DNA from: an uncultured Clostridia bacterium
Lineage (GTDB): Bacteria; Bacillota; Clostridia; Christensenellales; UBA1242
Assembly (NCBI GenBank): GCA_934778205.1
Contig: CAKVOD010000001.1
Location: 124,001-188,000 of the forward strand
DNA length: 64,000 nucleotides
Direction of reading: 5' to 3'
This document shows, one piece after another, positions 34,426-43,367 of this stretch; position 1 is the first letter of the stretch; the number at the start of each line of letters is the position of its first letter. A program made the position numbers and the translations under genes. The notes below the pieces were generated by a model. It was not told where the DNA came from and made no database searches. It saw nothing but the letters and a program-made list of their open reading frames with translations.

Positions 34426-34803
34426 TTATTTAAGTTCGATTGTAGCACCAGTAGCTTCAAGTTTTTCTTTCATTTCTTTAGCTTCATCTGTAGATGCGTT
34501 TTCTTTAACTGTTGCAGGAGCGCCATCAACAAGCTTCTTTGCGTCCAAAAGACCAAGACCTGTGAGTTCCTTTACAACTTTGATTGTTTCTGCTTTCTTT
34601 TCTGCGTTGATTGCTTTCAATACAACTGTGTATTCTGATTTTTCTTCAGCAGCGGGAGCAGCAGCGCCAGCTACTGGAGCGGCAGCAACTGCTACTGGAG
34701 CAGCAGCGCTAACACCAAATTCTTCTTCAAGTGCTTTTACAAGTTCACTTACTTGTGTGAGGGTCATACCCTTGATTACTTCAACAATTTCTTTAATTTC
34801 CAT
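34426..34803 (-). CDS. rplL: 50S ribosomal protein L7/L12
   Basis: 125 residues; start at 34803 ([12 protein letters not shown]) because GGAGGA is 7 nt upstream. The N-terminal dimerisation domain is followed by the Ala-rich hinge ([20 protein letters not shown]) and the factor-binding C-terminal domain (KIAVIKVVRE-type, here [20 protein letters not shown]). Forms the stalk that recruits translation GTPases. Cotranscribed with rplJ. Confidence 0.97.
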   Translation of the reverse strand: MEIKEIVEVIKGMTLTQVSELVKALEEEFGVSAAAPVAVAAAPVAGAAAPAAEEKSEYTVVLKAINAEKKAETIKVVKELTGLGLLDAKKLVDGAPATVKENASTDEAKEMKEKLEATGATIELK

Positions 34804-34852
34804 AATAAATTCCTCCATTTTTTATTGTTGTAATTTTTATGCGCTTAAGCGC

Positions 34853-35371
34853 TTAGTTTTTCTTTGCGATTGCGTCGAGTGCGCAAACCAAGTTTCTGCC
34901 GTTTGCAGACAAAACTTGACAAAGTTGAGTTGCTGGCGCGTTGAGCATACCAAGCAATTTTGCAACCAAAACCTCTCTTGATGGAAGTTCTGCAAGTGCT
35001 TTGACTCCTGCTTCATCAACAAATGCTTTATCTACAAGACCAAATTTGATTGAGATTGTAGGATTGTCGGCAAGTGCGTTCTTTGCAACTTTTGCTGCAG
35101 CAACTTCGTCGTCATAACTAAATGCGACAGCCAATGTGTGTTGCAATCTTTCTTCATAGCCTTCAAGTCCAAGTTCATTAAGCGCGCGCAAAACAAGTCT
35201 ATTCTTATAAACTTTATATTCGCAGTTGTTCTTTCTAAATTCACGGCGAAGTTTTATGTCGTTTGCAACATTCAAACCGCTGTAATCAATAAAAACAATT
35301 GATTTTGCTCTTTGAGCCTTGTCTTTGATTTCCTCAACAATCTGTTTTTTCTTTTCAAGATTAGCAGACAT
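34853..35371 (-). CDS. rplJ: 50S ribosomal protein L10
   Basis: 172 residues from the start at 35371 (MSANLEKKKQ), chosen because AAGGAGG then lies 6 nt upstream rather than abutting the earlier ATG. Anchors L7/L12 dimers to the ribosome. The motif IVEEIKDKAQRAKSIVFIDY and the middle LRREFRKNNCEYKVYKN are typical. Expression is autoregulated through the L10 leader immediately upstream. Confidence 0.97.
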   Translation of the reverse strand: MSANLEKKKQIVEEIKDKAQRAKSIVFIDYSGLNVANDIKLRREFRKNNCEYKVYKNRLVLRALNELGLEGYEERLQHTLAVAFSYDDEVAAAKVAKNALADNPTISIKFGLVDKAFVDEAGVKALAELPSREVLVAKLLGMLNAPATQLCQVLSANGRNLVCALDAIAKKN

Positions 35372-35384
35372 TTCCATCCTCCTT

Positions 35385-35544
35385 ACTATAGTTTACAAAA
35401 AACTCTATGCCTTTGTGAGTGCATAGAGTACGATGCGCAAAAACCCTGCATAGTCGCGCTAAATTTACCTACACATCTCCTCGGCAAGTTTGCAATGCAA
35501 TTGCGGGCGAACCCACTTGCTGTCTATGGCGATAGTTTCTTGTA
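35385..35544 (-). ncRNA. L10 leader (ribosomal protein autoregulatory RNA)
   Basis: Between the promoter and rplJ, on minus, the leader holds ATAGACAGCAAGTGGG and CTTGCCGAGGAGATG, the conserved blocks of the L10-binding leader. It then holds an attenuator hairpin, ACTCTATGC (35429-35421) pairing with GCATAGAGT (35410-35402), followed by TTTTTT. L10 (with L7/L12) binding would favour termination and reduce rplJL expression; this is the known mechanism in Bacillota. Confidence 0.85.
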
Positions 35545-35550
35545 AGCGTT

Positions 35551-35579
35551 ATTATAGCGCATTCTATTTATTTTGTCAA
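35551..35579 (-). promoter_or_regulatory. rplJL promoter
   Basis: Full consensus on minus: TTGACA (35579-35574), a 17-nt spacer, TATAAT (35556-35551). Transcription would start near 35544. Confidence 0.85.
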
Positions 35580-35610
35580 GCGTTTTCTTAAAATTTATTC
35601 ACAACAACAT

Positions 35611-36270
35611 TTACATTTGCAACGGTCTTTGTTTTTTGTTGTCGGTAACGTCGATAATCAAGTCCGCGACGGGATTGTTAAACTGGTGTTTGATTCCAAC
35701 CGTGAATATTCCGCACGACATTCCGTCGTCAATATTTTTTTGCGTATCCTCAAATAAAACGCAGTCTGCTTGCGTTGCACCAAAAAACTTTTCAGTGTCG
35801 CGATAGTAGTCAATTTTTTTGATGTCTTTTTCTTTTAGTAGTGATATAATTTTTGTAAATTTGTCCTTTATGCCCCACTTTTCTAAACACGCACCGATGA
35901 TACGTGTGCTTTGATTTGACAAAATGTAAAGTTTTTTATCTTCGCAATTTTGCATAATATCTTGTATGTAGGCAAACAGTGGCAATTCCTCATTTTGCGT
36001 CAATTCTATGAATCCGTCAATGTACTCATCAATCAACGTACGCTCATCTATAGCAATATCGCCATAAGTGCTTTTCACACGTTCCTTGATTTCCACAACT
36101 GGTTTGCCCATAATCTCTTTGTAATCGTCCTCAGTCAAGTCAATGCCGTACTTTCTCCAGTTCTTTTTATGAACAAGGTAATTAAATTTTTCTGTGTCAG
36201 TCATTGTGCCGTCAAAGTCGAAAATCAAAACTTTTTTATTCTTTAGTACCTCATTCAATCTTTCGTCCAT
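35611..36270 (-). CDS. HAD-superfamily hydrolase, beta-phosphoglucomutase-like
   Basis: Start at 36270 (MDERLNEVLKNK): GAGG lies 10 nt upstream, and the longer frame would read through repeat DNA. 219 residues. Motif I FDFDGTMTDTEKF, cap domain to about residue 90, motif II ILSNQSTRIIG, motif III Lys in KEKDIKKIDYY and motif IV CVLFEDTQKNIDDGM. HAD-IA phosphatase or phosphomutase of unknown substrate. It is followed by the L10 operon on the same strand. Confidence 0.88.
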   Translation of the reverse strand: MDERLNEVLKNKKVLIFDFDGTMTDTEKFNYLVHKKNWRKYGIDLTEDDYKEIMGKPVVEIKERVKSTYGDIAIDERTLIDEYIDGFIELTQNEELPLFAYIQDIMQNCEDKKLYILSNQSTRIIGACLEKWGIKDKFTKIISLLKEKDIKKIDYYRDTEKFFGATQADCVLFEDTQKNIDDGMSCGIFTVGIKHQFNNPVADLIIDVTDNKKQRPLQM

Positions 36271-36294
36271 AATGATATTTTCCTCTATCACATT

Positions 36295-36700
36295 ATACCC
36301 AAAAGACACGCCACTTGTCAAGTCGCTTTCGGTCGAAATGGCAATAGGTTTTAGTATCTTACCATTACTAATAATGTTTACTTTTATTAGACTACCACAT
36401 AAGAATGAATTCGTGTTGTATGATATAATCAACCTAATTTTTCGTAACCCACTTTGCCCATTGTTATTTCGACCAGTGCCAGACGGCACCGGCACAGTTT
36501 TGTTTGTGCGCCTCAGTTTCTTTGTAAATTAGAAGTGTTGTAAGCCACTCGCTCCGTTGTCATTTCGACCAAAGGCGGAGGCGTAACCCTCGCCGACGTG
36601 GAGAGTGCCAGACGGCACAGGTGTGGTTGTTGGTTGATGCGTGTATGTTGTTGTGAGACGGCACCCAAATTCGCAGTCAAGGCGAGCCTTGCCGGTAGGT
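36295..36700. repeat. Decayed family B elements in a 540-nt gap
   Basis: The gap between the HAD gene and the DUF421 gene holds broken family B pieces: TTCGGTCGAAATGGCAATAGG with GTATCTTACCATTACTAATAA (about 36330-36375), CCATTGTTATTTCGACCAG (36458-36477), and TTGTAAGCCACTCG with GTTGTCATTTCGACC (36537-36571). AGTGCCAGACGGCAC occurs twice (about 36474 and 36606). No gene is apparent; the last 100 bases before 36813 are plain AT-rich DNA with a GGCGGAGG RBS. Confidence 0.6.
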
Positions 36701-36812
36701 GCTCATTAACTTATGGATTACATAAATTTATTGACCGCGTCTGCGCACAGTATTAAGCCTTTATTTGCATAAAAAATAGCACAATACACAAACTAAGGGC
36801 GGAGGCGAGAAA

Positions 36813-37496
36813 ATGTACGATTGGTTGACAGTGCTACTCAATGCGGTTTATAGTTTTGTGGCGTTGTTTGTCGTTGCAAAATTGCTTGGTAAAAAGCAGA
36901 TTGCAGAACTTGATTTTGTCGATTATGCGGTTGGTATTTCAATTGGCAGTATTTCGGCGGAGTGGTCGACCGACCTTGAAAATCCGTGGTATTTTTATAT
37001 GATTGCGATTGCGGTGTTTTTTGTACTCAGTTTGACAATCACGTACCTTGAGAGGACGACCCCTTTCATAAAGAAAGTTTTGCGCGGTAAGCCTATCATC
37101 ATTATAGCCGATGGCAAAATTGATTACCACAACTTGAAAAAGTCCAAACTTGACGTGAGTGACGTCATTTCAATGTGCCGAAATAAAAGCTTTTTCGATA
37201 TATCACAGGTTGCGTACGCAATATTTGAAACAAGCGGAGATTTGAGTATTTTGCCAAAGGCGGAATATTTGCAACCGACTATTGCTGATGTTGGTGTGAC
37301 GAAACCAAAGTCAGGACTCACAAAGTTTGCCATAATTGACGGAATCGTTGACGAGAACTTTCTTTTGAGTGTTGGAAAAGACCGCGCGTGGCTTTTCCAA
37401 AAGTTGAACGTACAAAACAAGCGCGATTTGAAGAACATTCTTGTTGCCCTTTATGACAACAAAAACGATTCGTTTGATGTTCATTATAAAAAATAA
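36813..37496 (+). CDS. DUF421 (YetF-like) membrane protein
   Basis: 227 residues. About three N-terminal membrane helices (VYSFVALFVVAKLLGKKQ, DYAVGISIGSISAEW, FYMIAIAVFFVLSLTITYL), then a cytoplasmic domain with RGKPIIIIADGKIDYHNLKKS, the YetF signature. Related proteins occur in sporulating Bacillota as YetF/YkjA/SpoVA-linked 2Duf partners. The distal part (SKLDVSDVISMCRNKSFFDI, VAYAIFETSGDLSILPK) is typical. GGAGGCG precedes the start. Confidence 0.9.
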   Translation: MYDWLTVLLNAVYSFVALFVVAKLLGKKQIAELDFVDYAVGISIGSISAEWSTDLENPWYFYMIAIAVFFVLSLTITYLERTTPFIKKVLRGKPIIIIADGKIDYHNLKKSKLDVSDVISMCRNKSFFDISQVAYAIFETSGDLSILPKAEYLQPTIADVGVTKPKSGLTKFAIIDGIVDENFLLSVGKDRAWLFQKLNVQNKRDLKNILVALYDNKNDSFDVHYKK

Positions 37497-37692
37497 GAAA
37501 ATTTGTGCCATTTGGACATTTTCCCCATTTTTTTCTATTTTTCGACAAAATTTTACACGATTTGTACAATTTTATTTCTATTTTTGTACAAAATTGTTTT
37601 TATTTTTACGAAATATGTGCTAAACTTGCATTGTTTGACAAACGGGGTGCGTTGTCATTCAATAAAAATTGGGAAAATTAGGGGTAATAAAA

Positions 37693-38442
37693 ATGAAACA
37701 AAAATTATTAATAGCACAAGACGACGACACTTGCAAGATACTTAGAGATTACTTTGCGACAAATTTTGACTATGAGATTGTTGGGGCGACTAGTAACGGA
37801 GATGAAGTGATTGACCTCATAGTCGACACGCAACCCGACATTGTCATTCTTGACTTAATTTTGCCGTCGCGCGATGGGTTTTACATACTAGACTACATAC
37901 AAACAAAGTTGGTAACGCGCAAACCGAAAGTTTTGGTATTGACGGCACTCACGCAAGATACGTTTATCAACAAGGCAATCACGTATGGCGCAAGCGACTT
38001 TTTAGCAAAACCTTTTGACAGCGAATCTTTGCGCAGACATTTGGTTGACTTGCAGGGCAACGGCGGAGTTTTGTCGATGGGCAAGTCAAAAGGACGCGAG
38101 ATTGAGGAGCGCATATCAAGCATATTTCTCACAGTTGGCATTCCTGCGCACATCAAGGGTTACCAATTTTTGCGCGAGGCAATCAAACTATCAATCAGTC
38201 ATCCTGAGATTATCAACAGCATTACGAAGGAACTTTATCCTGCTATTGCTGAAAAGTTTGAAACGTCACCGAGCAAGGTAGAACGCGCGATTCGACACGC
38301 GATTGAGGTGGCGTGGAACCGTGGCAAGATTGAAAACATTAATAATATTTTTGGCATTAAAGTTTATGACAACAATGAAAAGCCTACAAACAGCGAATTT
38401 ATTGCGCTCATATCGGACAAAATGATTATTGACGGGCGCTGA
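37693..38442 (+). CDS. spo0A: Sporulation master regulator
   Basis: 249 residues from the start at 37693 (MKQKLLIAQDDD). Receiver domain 1-120: acidic pocket DDD, phosphoacceptor Asp in VILDLILPSRDG, Thr in VLTALT, Lys in LAKPFD. The Spo0A C-terminal DNA-binding domain spans about 140-249 (HIKGYQFLREAIKLSI, SKVERAIRHAIEVAWNRG). Phospho-Spo0A directs entry into sporulation. Its TGA stop abuts the first family A hairpin (38443-38456), which may act as its 3' end. It is not next to spoIVB here. Confidence 0.95.
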   Translation: MKQKLLIAQDDDTCKILRDYFATNFDYEIVGATSNGDEVIDLIVDTQPDIVILDLILPSRDGFYILDYIQTKLVTRKPKVLVLTALTQDTFINKAITYGASDFLAKPFDSESLRRHLVDLQGNGGVLSMGKSKGREIEERISSIFLTVGIPAHIKGYQFLREAIKLSISHPEIINSITKELYPAIAEKFETSPSKVERAIRHAIEVAWNRGKIENINNIFGIKVYDNNEKPTNSEFIALISDKMIIDGR

Positions 38443-38740
38443 GTGGCAAAGGCCACTGACTGCAGGTATTGTTCCTACAAGTAATCAACTTTTTGCGGAC
38501 GGCAAACGAATATACTTTTTATAAAATTATAATCTCGGTGGGGATAGCCCCGCTGCTGCTGGTTTGGTTCCTACGAGTAAGTCGCTTTAATGGACGGCAA
38601 ACAAAAGTTCTTTCTACAAACTTAGTTCTCGGTGTGATAGTGCACTGCTACAAATGCTTTCTCTACTCGCAATTTATTTTTCGCGGACAATGCGCGAATA
38701 TACTTTTTATAACTATTAAATCTTATGGATATAGCCCAAA
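38439..38740 (+). repeat. Family A repeats after spo0A
   Basis: Three tandem units. The first begins at the spo0A stop with the hairpin GTGGC-AAAG-GCCAC (38443-38456), followed by ACTGCAGG, TTCCTACAAGTAA and GCGGACGGCAAAC. The second carries GGGG-ATAG-CCCC and TTCCTACGAGTAAGTCGC; the third is more decayed. Unit length is 90-100 bp. Confidence 0.85.
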
Positions 38741-38849
38741 ACTATGTATGCACAATTTCACTATTCAAGAAAAACTTTCAACGTGCGTTGCATATTAGTT
38801 TTCCGCTATGACTAATTTAATGAAATCCAAATCAAATTAAAAGCCATAC

Positions 38850-38879
38850 AAAAAAGCGGTTGCCAAAAGTCGCTTTTTT
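38850..38879 (+). terminator. Hairpin terminator
   Basis: AAAAAAGCG (38850-38858) pairs with CGCTTTTTT (38871-38879). It lies before the 33-bp array and separates the spo0A repeat region from the ATPase unit. Confidence 0.7.
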
Positions 38880-38902
38880 GCTATGTTTTTGTGCTAAAAA
38901 TT

Positions 38903-39012
38903 GGAAAAGTGTATTTTTTGAACCTCAAATTTATTGGAAAAGTGTATTTTTTATGGGTAAAATTTGTAGGAAAAGTGTAAAAATGGGTTGCTTTTTTTAT
39001 AGGAAAAGTGTA
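38903..39012 (+). repeat. 33-bp periodic GGAAAAGTGTA array, four copies
   Basis: GGAAAAGTGTA occurs at 38903, 38936, 38969 and 39002, exactly 33 bp apart. The 22-bp spacers are partly similar (TTTTTT, then TATGGGTAAAATTTGTA and so on). The last copy ends 26 nt before the ATPase start. Two further copies at 33-bp spacing follow the gene. Confidence 0.9.
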
Positions 39013-39038
39013 AAATATCTATAATGGGAGTAAAAATT

Positions 39039-40367
39039 ATGTTACACAGAAAGATAGAGCAAAAGATTATTGACCACTTGAGCGCCAATTCAAACAAAAT
39101 ACTTATTATTGACGGCGCTAGACAAATCGGCAAGTCTTATATTATTCGGCATATTGCGACCAATGTTTTGAACGGCAAATTTACAAACTATATTGAAATC
39201 AATTTCGTCGAAGATTCGCTAGGTGACAAACTTTTTGCAGATGTAAAAAACAAGGAAGATTTTTATCTACGACTCAGCACCATTGCGGGCGAACGTATGA
39301 AAGAAAAAGACAACACTTTGATTTTTATTGACGAAATTCAAGAATATCCTCAGTTTTTGACTTTGCTCAAATTTTTGAAACAGGACGATAGGTTTACATA
39401 CATTTGCAGTGGTTCTCTACTTGGCGTCACACTTGCAAAAACGCCGTCGATTCCTATTGGTAGTATTGAGGTCGCTCATATGTATCCGCTTGACTTTGAG
39501 GAGTTTTTGCTTGCAAACAATTTTAATGCCATTGCAATCGACACGTTAAAAACAAAGTTTAAAAATTTAGAAGCCTTAGATGACTCTACACACAACAGAG
39601 TTTTAGACCTATTCAAAAAATATTTGATTGTTGGGGGGCTACCCGATGCGGTCAATAGTTTCATTGAAAATAAAAACATTTTTGAAGTTCGCAAAATTCA
39701 AGCTGACATTTTTGACTACTACGGCGACGATGCTAGCAAGTATGATAAATTGCACAAATTAAAAATTAAACGCATTTATGATATGATTCCTTCGATTATG
39801 GAAAACAAAAAGAAACGCGTTGTTGCCAAAGATATTGAAAACATTGAAGGTAAACGCTATTCAAACTATCAAGACGAGTTTGATTATCTCATCAATTCGG
39901 GCATTGCTCTTGAAGTCAAAGCAATTTCGACGCCCGTTTTCCCTTTGATTGAGTCCAGCGGAAAAAATTTACTGAAACTCTACCTCAATGATGTTGGAAT
40001 TTTGACAAATGTTCTTTACAAGAACAATATTACTGCAATTCTTAATAACGAAAGGAGCATAAATTTAGGTTCGGTTTACGAATCAGTTGTTGCCAGCGAA
40101 CTAAAAGCGCACGGACACAATTTATTTTACTACGACAACAAAAAACTAGGAGAAGTCGACTTTTTGATTGACGACTATGAGAGTTTATCCGTCTTACCAC
40201 TTGAAGTAAAATCTGGCAAAGACTACACTATTCATCCAGCAATAAACAAATTTTTAACAAACAAAGATTACAACGTTAAAAAGGGCTATGTTCTTTCAAA
40301 CGAACGCACAATAACACAAGAAAACAATTTGATTTACTTACCAATTTACTATGTAATGTTTTTATAA
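39039..40367 (+). CDS. AAA-type ATPase with DUF4143 domain
   Basis: 442 residues from ATG 39039 (MLHRKIEQ), with GGGAG 9 nt upstream. The P-loop GARQIGKS is at about residues 27-34 and Walker B is LIFIDEIQEYP (about 86-96). Sensor region YICSGSLLGVTL, then the DUF4143 C-terminal domain (about 200-400) with LPLEVKSGKDY, a nuclease-like D/E-x-K motif. Proteins of this type are widespread and their role is not established. The gene is isolated, flanked on both sides by the 33-bp array and ended by a hairpin terminator, which suggests a self-contained mobile or selfish unit. Confidence 0.9.
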   Translation: MLHRKIEQKIIDHLSANSNKILIIDGARQIGKSYIIRHIATNVLNGKFTNYIEINFVEDSLGDKLFADVKNKEDFYLRLSTIAGERMKEKDNTLIFIDEIQEYPQFLTLLKFLKQDDRFTYICSGSLLGVTLAKTPSIPIGSIEVAHMYPLDFEEFLLANNFNAIAIDTLKTKFKNLEALDDSTHNRVLDLFKKYLIVGGLPDAVNSFIENKNIFEVRKIQADIFDYYGDDASKYDKLHKLKIKRIYDMIPSIMENKKKRVVAKDIENIEGKRYSNYQDEFDYLINSGIALEVKAISTPVFPLIESSGKNLLKLYLNDVGILTNVLYKNNITAILNNERSINLGSVYESVVASELKAHGHNLFYYDNKKLGEVDFLIDDYESLSVLPLEVKSGKDYTIHPAINKFLTNKDYNVKKGYVLSNERTITQENNLIYLPIYYVMFL

Positions 40368-40369
40368 AA

Positions 40370-40425
40370 AAGCAACCGCTTGTAAAGTTATTTCGTTGAT
40401 AACTTATTTAAGGCGGTTGTTTTTC
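40370..40425 (+). terminator. Nested hairpin terminator
   Basis: CAACCGC (40373-40379) pairs with GCGGTTG (40413-40419), with an inner stem AAGTTAT/ATAACTT, followed by TTTTT. It ends the ATPase gene. Confidence 0.8.
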
Positions 40426-40452
40426 ATAGTTAAAACACACTATGATTTGATT

Positions 40453-40496
40453 GGAAAAGTGTATTTTTTATAGGTTAAATTTATAGGAAAAGTGTA
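40453..40496 (+). repeat. 33-bp periodic array, two downstream copies
   Basis: GGAAAAGTGTA at 40453 and 40486, 33 bp apart. The region 40451-40510 matches 38934-38993 almost throughout, so the ATPase gene is bracketed by direct repeats of about 58 bp. Confidence 0.9.
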
Positions 40497-40535
40497 AAAA
40501 TGTGTTGCTTATATATGGTAGGCAAAAAACGGGCA

Positions 40536-42155
40536 TCAAAAACATTTTTTGATATTACTTAAGATATGTTGGGCACATTTGACGCCGTCTTGTGCGCTCG
40601 TGATGATTCCGCCTGCATAACCTGCGCCTTCCCCGATTGGATACAATCCTAATACGCTTGCTTGCCCTGTTTGGTCACGCGTGATTTGTACGGGACAACT
40701 TGAACGACTTTCAACCGCGGTCAAAACGGCATTTGCGCTTGCAAAGCCTTTTATTTTTTTGTTCAGTTCGGGCAACGCTTGCTTCAAACTTTCAACGACA
40801 AATGGGGGCAGACATTCGCACAAGTTTGCGTTTTTGACGTTTGGCCTATATGTGGCAATTACTTTTTCGCTGTTGCGCACGACATTTACATTTTCGCACA
40901 ATACTATATCGTTTTTGTTCAACTCCAAAAACTCGCCGACTGTTTGGCTTGGCGCGCAATAATTACTGCCACCCAAAATAAATGCTTTGTTTTCCCAAAA
41001 CCTTTGAAAGTATAACCCGTCTAGTGGGCTATCTTTATAAAAATCTGCGGGCGTAACATTGACAAGCAAGGCGGAATTTGCGTTTTCTTCATCTCGTGCA
41101 AAATTGCTCATTCCATTTGTGACAACGGTTTCCTTTTCTGCGCTAGACGCGACAACGATTCCGCCGGGACACATACAAAACGTGAACACACTTCGCCCGT
41201 TTTCTAGGTGCGCAACTAATTTATAGTCCGCAACGGGCAACTTATTCCCAAACGCGCCATATTGCGCAAAATTAATGTCCTTTTGTTTATGCTCTATTCT
41301 CACACCTATTGCAAAGGGCTTTGGCTGTAAATTGACACCTTTATTATGTAATAGTTCAAATGTTTTGAGCGCACTATGACCGACGCCGAGTACTAAAATG
41401 TCGGTTGCAAATTCGACAAGTTTGTCGTTTTTTAAATCTTTTGCAATCACTTTGCTGACTTTGTTATTTTTTGTCTTATAGTCGACAAACTGGTGCTGAA
41501 ACAACACTTGCCCGTCCAAACTTTCAATGCGTTTACGTATGTTTTTTACGACATTTACCAAATTATCACTGCCAATATGTGGCTTTGATTTATAAAATAT
41601 TTCTTTTGGCGCGCCTGCCAAAACAAACTCATTGATGACCTTTTTGCAAATATCGTTGGTTATGTTTGAATTAAGTTTGCCGTCGCTAAAAGTTCCTGCA
41701 CCACCTTCTCCAAACTGCACATTTGAATTTTCGTCTAGGATACCAGTTTGCCAAAATCTTTCAACATCTGCTTTGCGGTCATCTACATTTTTGCCTTGCT
41801 CCAAAACAATGGGTTTCAACCCCATAATGGCAAGCGCAAGCGCGCAAAACGTTCCGCTTGGACCAAACCCGACGACGACTGGGCGCGTGGCATACTCCAC
41901 TTTCTCATATGTTAGTCCTGAGTGGTCGACGGAAACATTTTCAAAATGTTTAAAATGTTTATACGTACTTTTGACTTCGACAGCAACATTCAGTACATAC
42001 ACAACATTATTTTTGTCGCGCGCGTCAATTGATTCTTTCAACTTTTCTATGCTGATAATCTCTCCATTGCGGGCGCGCATTTTTTTTGCGCATTCACTTA
42101 GCAAGTCTTGTTCAGTATAACCGACCTTGAGTTTCAACCCGTTTACTTGAAACAT
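40536..42155 (-). CDS. FAD-dependent dehydrogenase (COG2509-like)
   Basis: 539 residues. An N-terminal domain of about 95 residues (MFQVNGLKLKVGYTEQDLL) precedes the FAD Rossmann motif VVVGFGPSGTFCALALA. The segment GGAGTFSDGKLNSNI and the C-terminal GLYPIGEGAGYAGGI are typical of this uncharacterised flavoprotein family. Cytoplasmic oxidoreductase, substrate unknown. Its start overlaps the stop of the upstream BaiN-like gene by 13 nt, so the two flavoproteins are coupled. Confidence 0.9.
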   Translation of the reverse strand: MFQVNGLKLKVGYTEQDLLSECAKKMRARNGEIISIEKLKESIDARDKNNVVYVLNVAVEVKSTYKHFKHFENVSVDHSGLTYEKVEYATRPVVVGFGPSGTFCALALAIMGLKPIVLEQGKNVDDRKADVERFWQTGILDENSNVQFGEGGAGTFSDGKLNSNITNDICKKVINEFVLAGAPKEIFYKSKPHIGSDNLVNVVKNIRKRIESLDGQVLFQHQFVDYKTKNNKVSKVIAKDLKNDKLVEFATDILVLGVGHSALKTFELLHNKGVNLQPKPFAIGVRIEHKQKDINFAQYGAFGNKLPVADYKLVAHLENGRSVFTFCMCPGGIVVASSAEKETVVTNGMSNFARDEENANSALLVNVTPADFYKDSPLDGLYFQRFWENKAFILGGSNYCAPSQTVGEFLELNKNDIVLCENVNVVRNSEKVIATYRPNVKNANLCECLPPFVVESLKQALPELNKKIKGFASANAVLTAVESRSSCPVQITRDQTGQASVLGLYPIGEGAGYAGGIITSAQDGVKCAQHILSNIKKCF

Positions 42156-43288
42156 TTTTCACCTCTTTTTATCGCGCTCGCGACAACCATTGCACTTGTG
42201 CTTGCCCACTGCAGGTTGTATCCTCCGCACAAGCCGTCGACGTCCAAACATTCGCCAGTGAAAAACAAGTTGTTTGTTTCTTTACTCATCAAATTTTCGT
42301 CGACACTGTCCATTGAAACACCCCCGCTATAAACTTGATTGTTGTCCATAGGAGAAAATGTTTTGATGCGGTAATCTTTGATTGTTTTTGCCAAATTTAT
42401 TGCATCTTCTTTTGTCTTGCAACCGCCACTACATCCCGCTTTTTCTAACAAATTCTTGCTAATCGCATTATGAAAAATTCCCGTGAGAATATTCTCAAAT
42501 TTCGCTTGCCTTTCAACCAACATTTGCACCAAATCACTACATTCGATTTTTGGCATAAAGTCGACCGATATGCACGCATTGTAGTCATTTTTGCGCGCCA
42601 AATATGCCGATAGATTAAAAATCAAGATTCCACTTATTGCGTTATCCTTGAACAATATTTCGCCACTTTCACAAATATTTGTTCCCACAATTTTTGCCGT
42701 GACATTGTCGACCCTCACACCGTTTAGCCCTTTATTATTTTGCGTTTTCAAACTAACTAGACTTCGCTTGCACGGAACAAAACTTTTGTGAACTTGCTTC
42801 AATAGGTCCCGCGCCGTATTGCCTCCTGTTGCGACAACGCAGTAAGTGGCAACAATTGTTTCGTCGCTTGTTTCGACTATAAAGTCGTCGCCCTTTTTTG
42901 TCACACTTTTGACATCTTGCCCCAACATTATGGTTGCTCGTTTTTCAGGTTCTATGCGCAAGACGTCCAAAACACTTGTAGCCGCGTTACTAAACGGATA
43001 AACTCTCCCACAATTGTCTGCATAAGTTAAAAGTCCACAATCATCGAAAAACTGCATATTTTCCTTTAGTGAAAACCTTTTGAAATACACGCTCAAATCG
43101 CGATTATAGTAAGAACTATTCATATTCAAGTTTGTCAAATTACAGCGTCCATTGCCCGTGGCAAGAATTTTCTTTCCCACTCTATCCACCTTTTCGACGA
43201 TTGCCACTTTGTGCATTTTGCAAAGCAGGTTGGCACACACCAAACCACTTGCACCGCCTCCAACTATTATCACATCAAATTTTTTCAT
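42143..43288 (-). CDS. BaiN/HI0933-like NAD(P)/FAD-dependent oxidoreductase
   Basis: Start at 43288 (MKKFDVIIVGGGASG), since the family begins directly with the Rossmann motif; 381 residues. Hallmarks are GNGRCNLTN near residue 50 and the C-terminal GECLDVDGLCGGYNLQWA. Flavoproteins of this family include reductases acting on bile-acid intermediates and other C=C bonds, but most members are untested, so no substrate is claimed. Coupled to the following flavoprotein gene. Confidence 0.9.
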   Translation of the reverse strand: MKKFDVIIVGGGASGLVCANLLCKMHKVAIVEKVDRVGKKILATGNGRCNLTNLNMNSSYYNRDLSVYFKRFSLKENMQFFDDCGLLTYADNCGRVYPFSNAATSVLDVLRIEPEKRATIMLGQDVKSVTKKGDDFIVETSDETIVATYCVVATGGNTARDLLKQVHKSFVPCKRSLVSLKTQNNKGLNGVRVDNVTAKIVGTNICESGEILFKDNAISGILIFNLSAYLARKNDYNACISVDFMPKIECSDLVQMLVERQAKFENILTGIFHNAISKNLLEKAGCSGGCKTKEDAINLAKTIKDYRIKTFSPMDNNQVYSGGVSMDSVDENLMSKETNNLFFTGECLDVDGLCGGYNLQWASTSAMVVASAIKRGEKCFK

Positions 43289-43367
43289 ACCCAATTTTAC
43301 CACACCCCCGCCACAATTGTCAAGCCGCACGCATTTAACCTCTCCACCCCCAACCGCTCGAACTTTC

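Noticed and set aside
36271..36495. N-terminal extension of the HAD hydrolase by 75 residues
   Set aside because: It reads through decayed family B repeat DNA, and the Met at 36270 has a better ribosome binding site and matches the start expected for HAD proteins.
38903..39012. 33-bp periodic repeats as a CRISPR array
   Set aside because: The conserved part is only 11 bp, the spacers are similar to each other, and there are no cas genes nearby.
39039..40367. ATPase as a plasmid or phage replication initiator because of iteron-like repeats
   Set aside because: The protein is a DUF4143 ATPase with no Rep, primase or HTH domain, and the neighbours are chromosomal.
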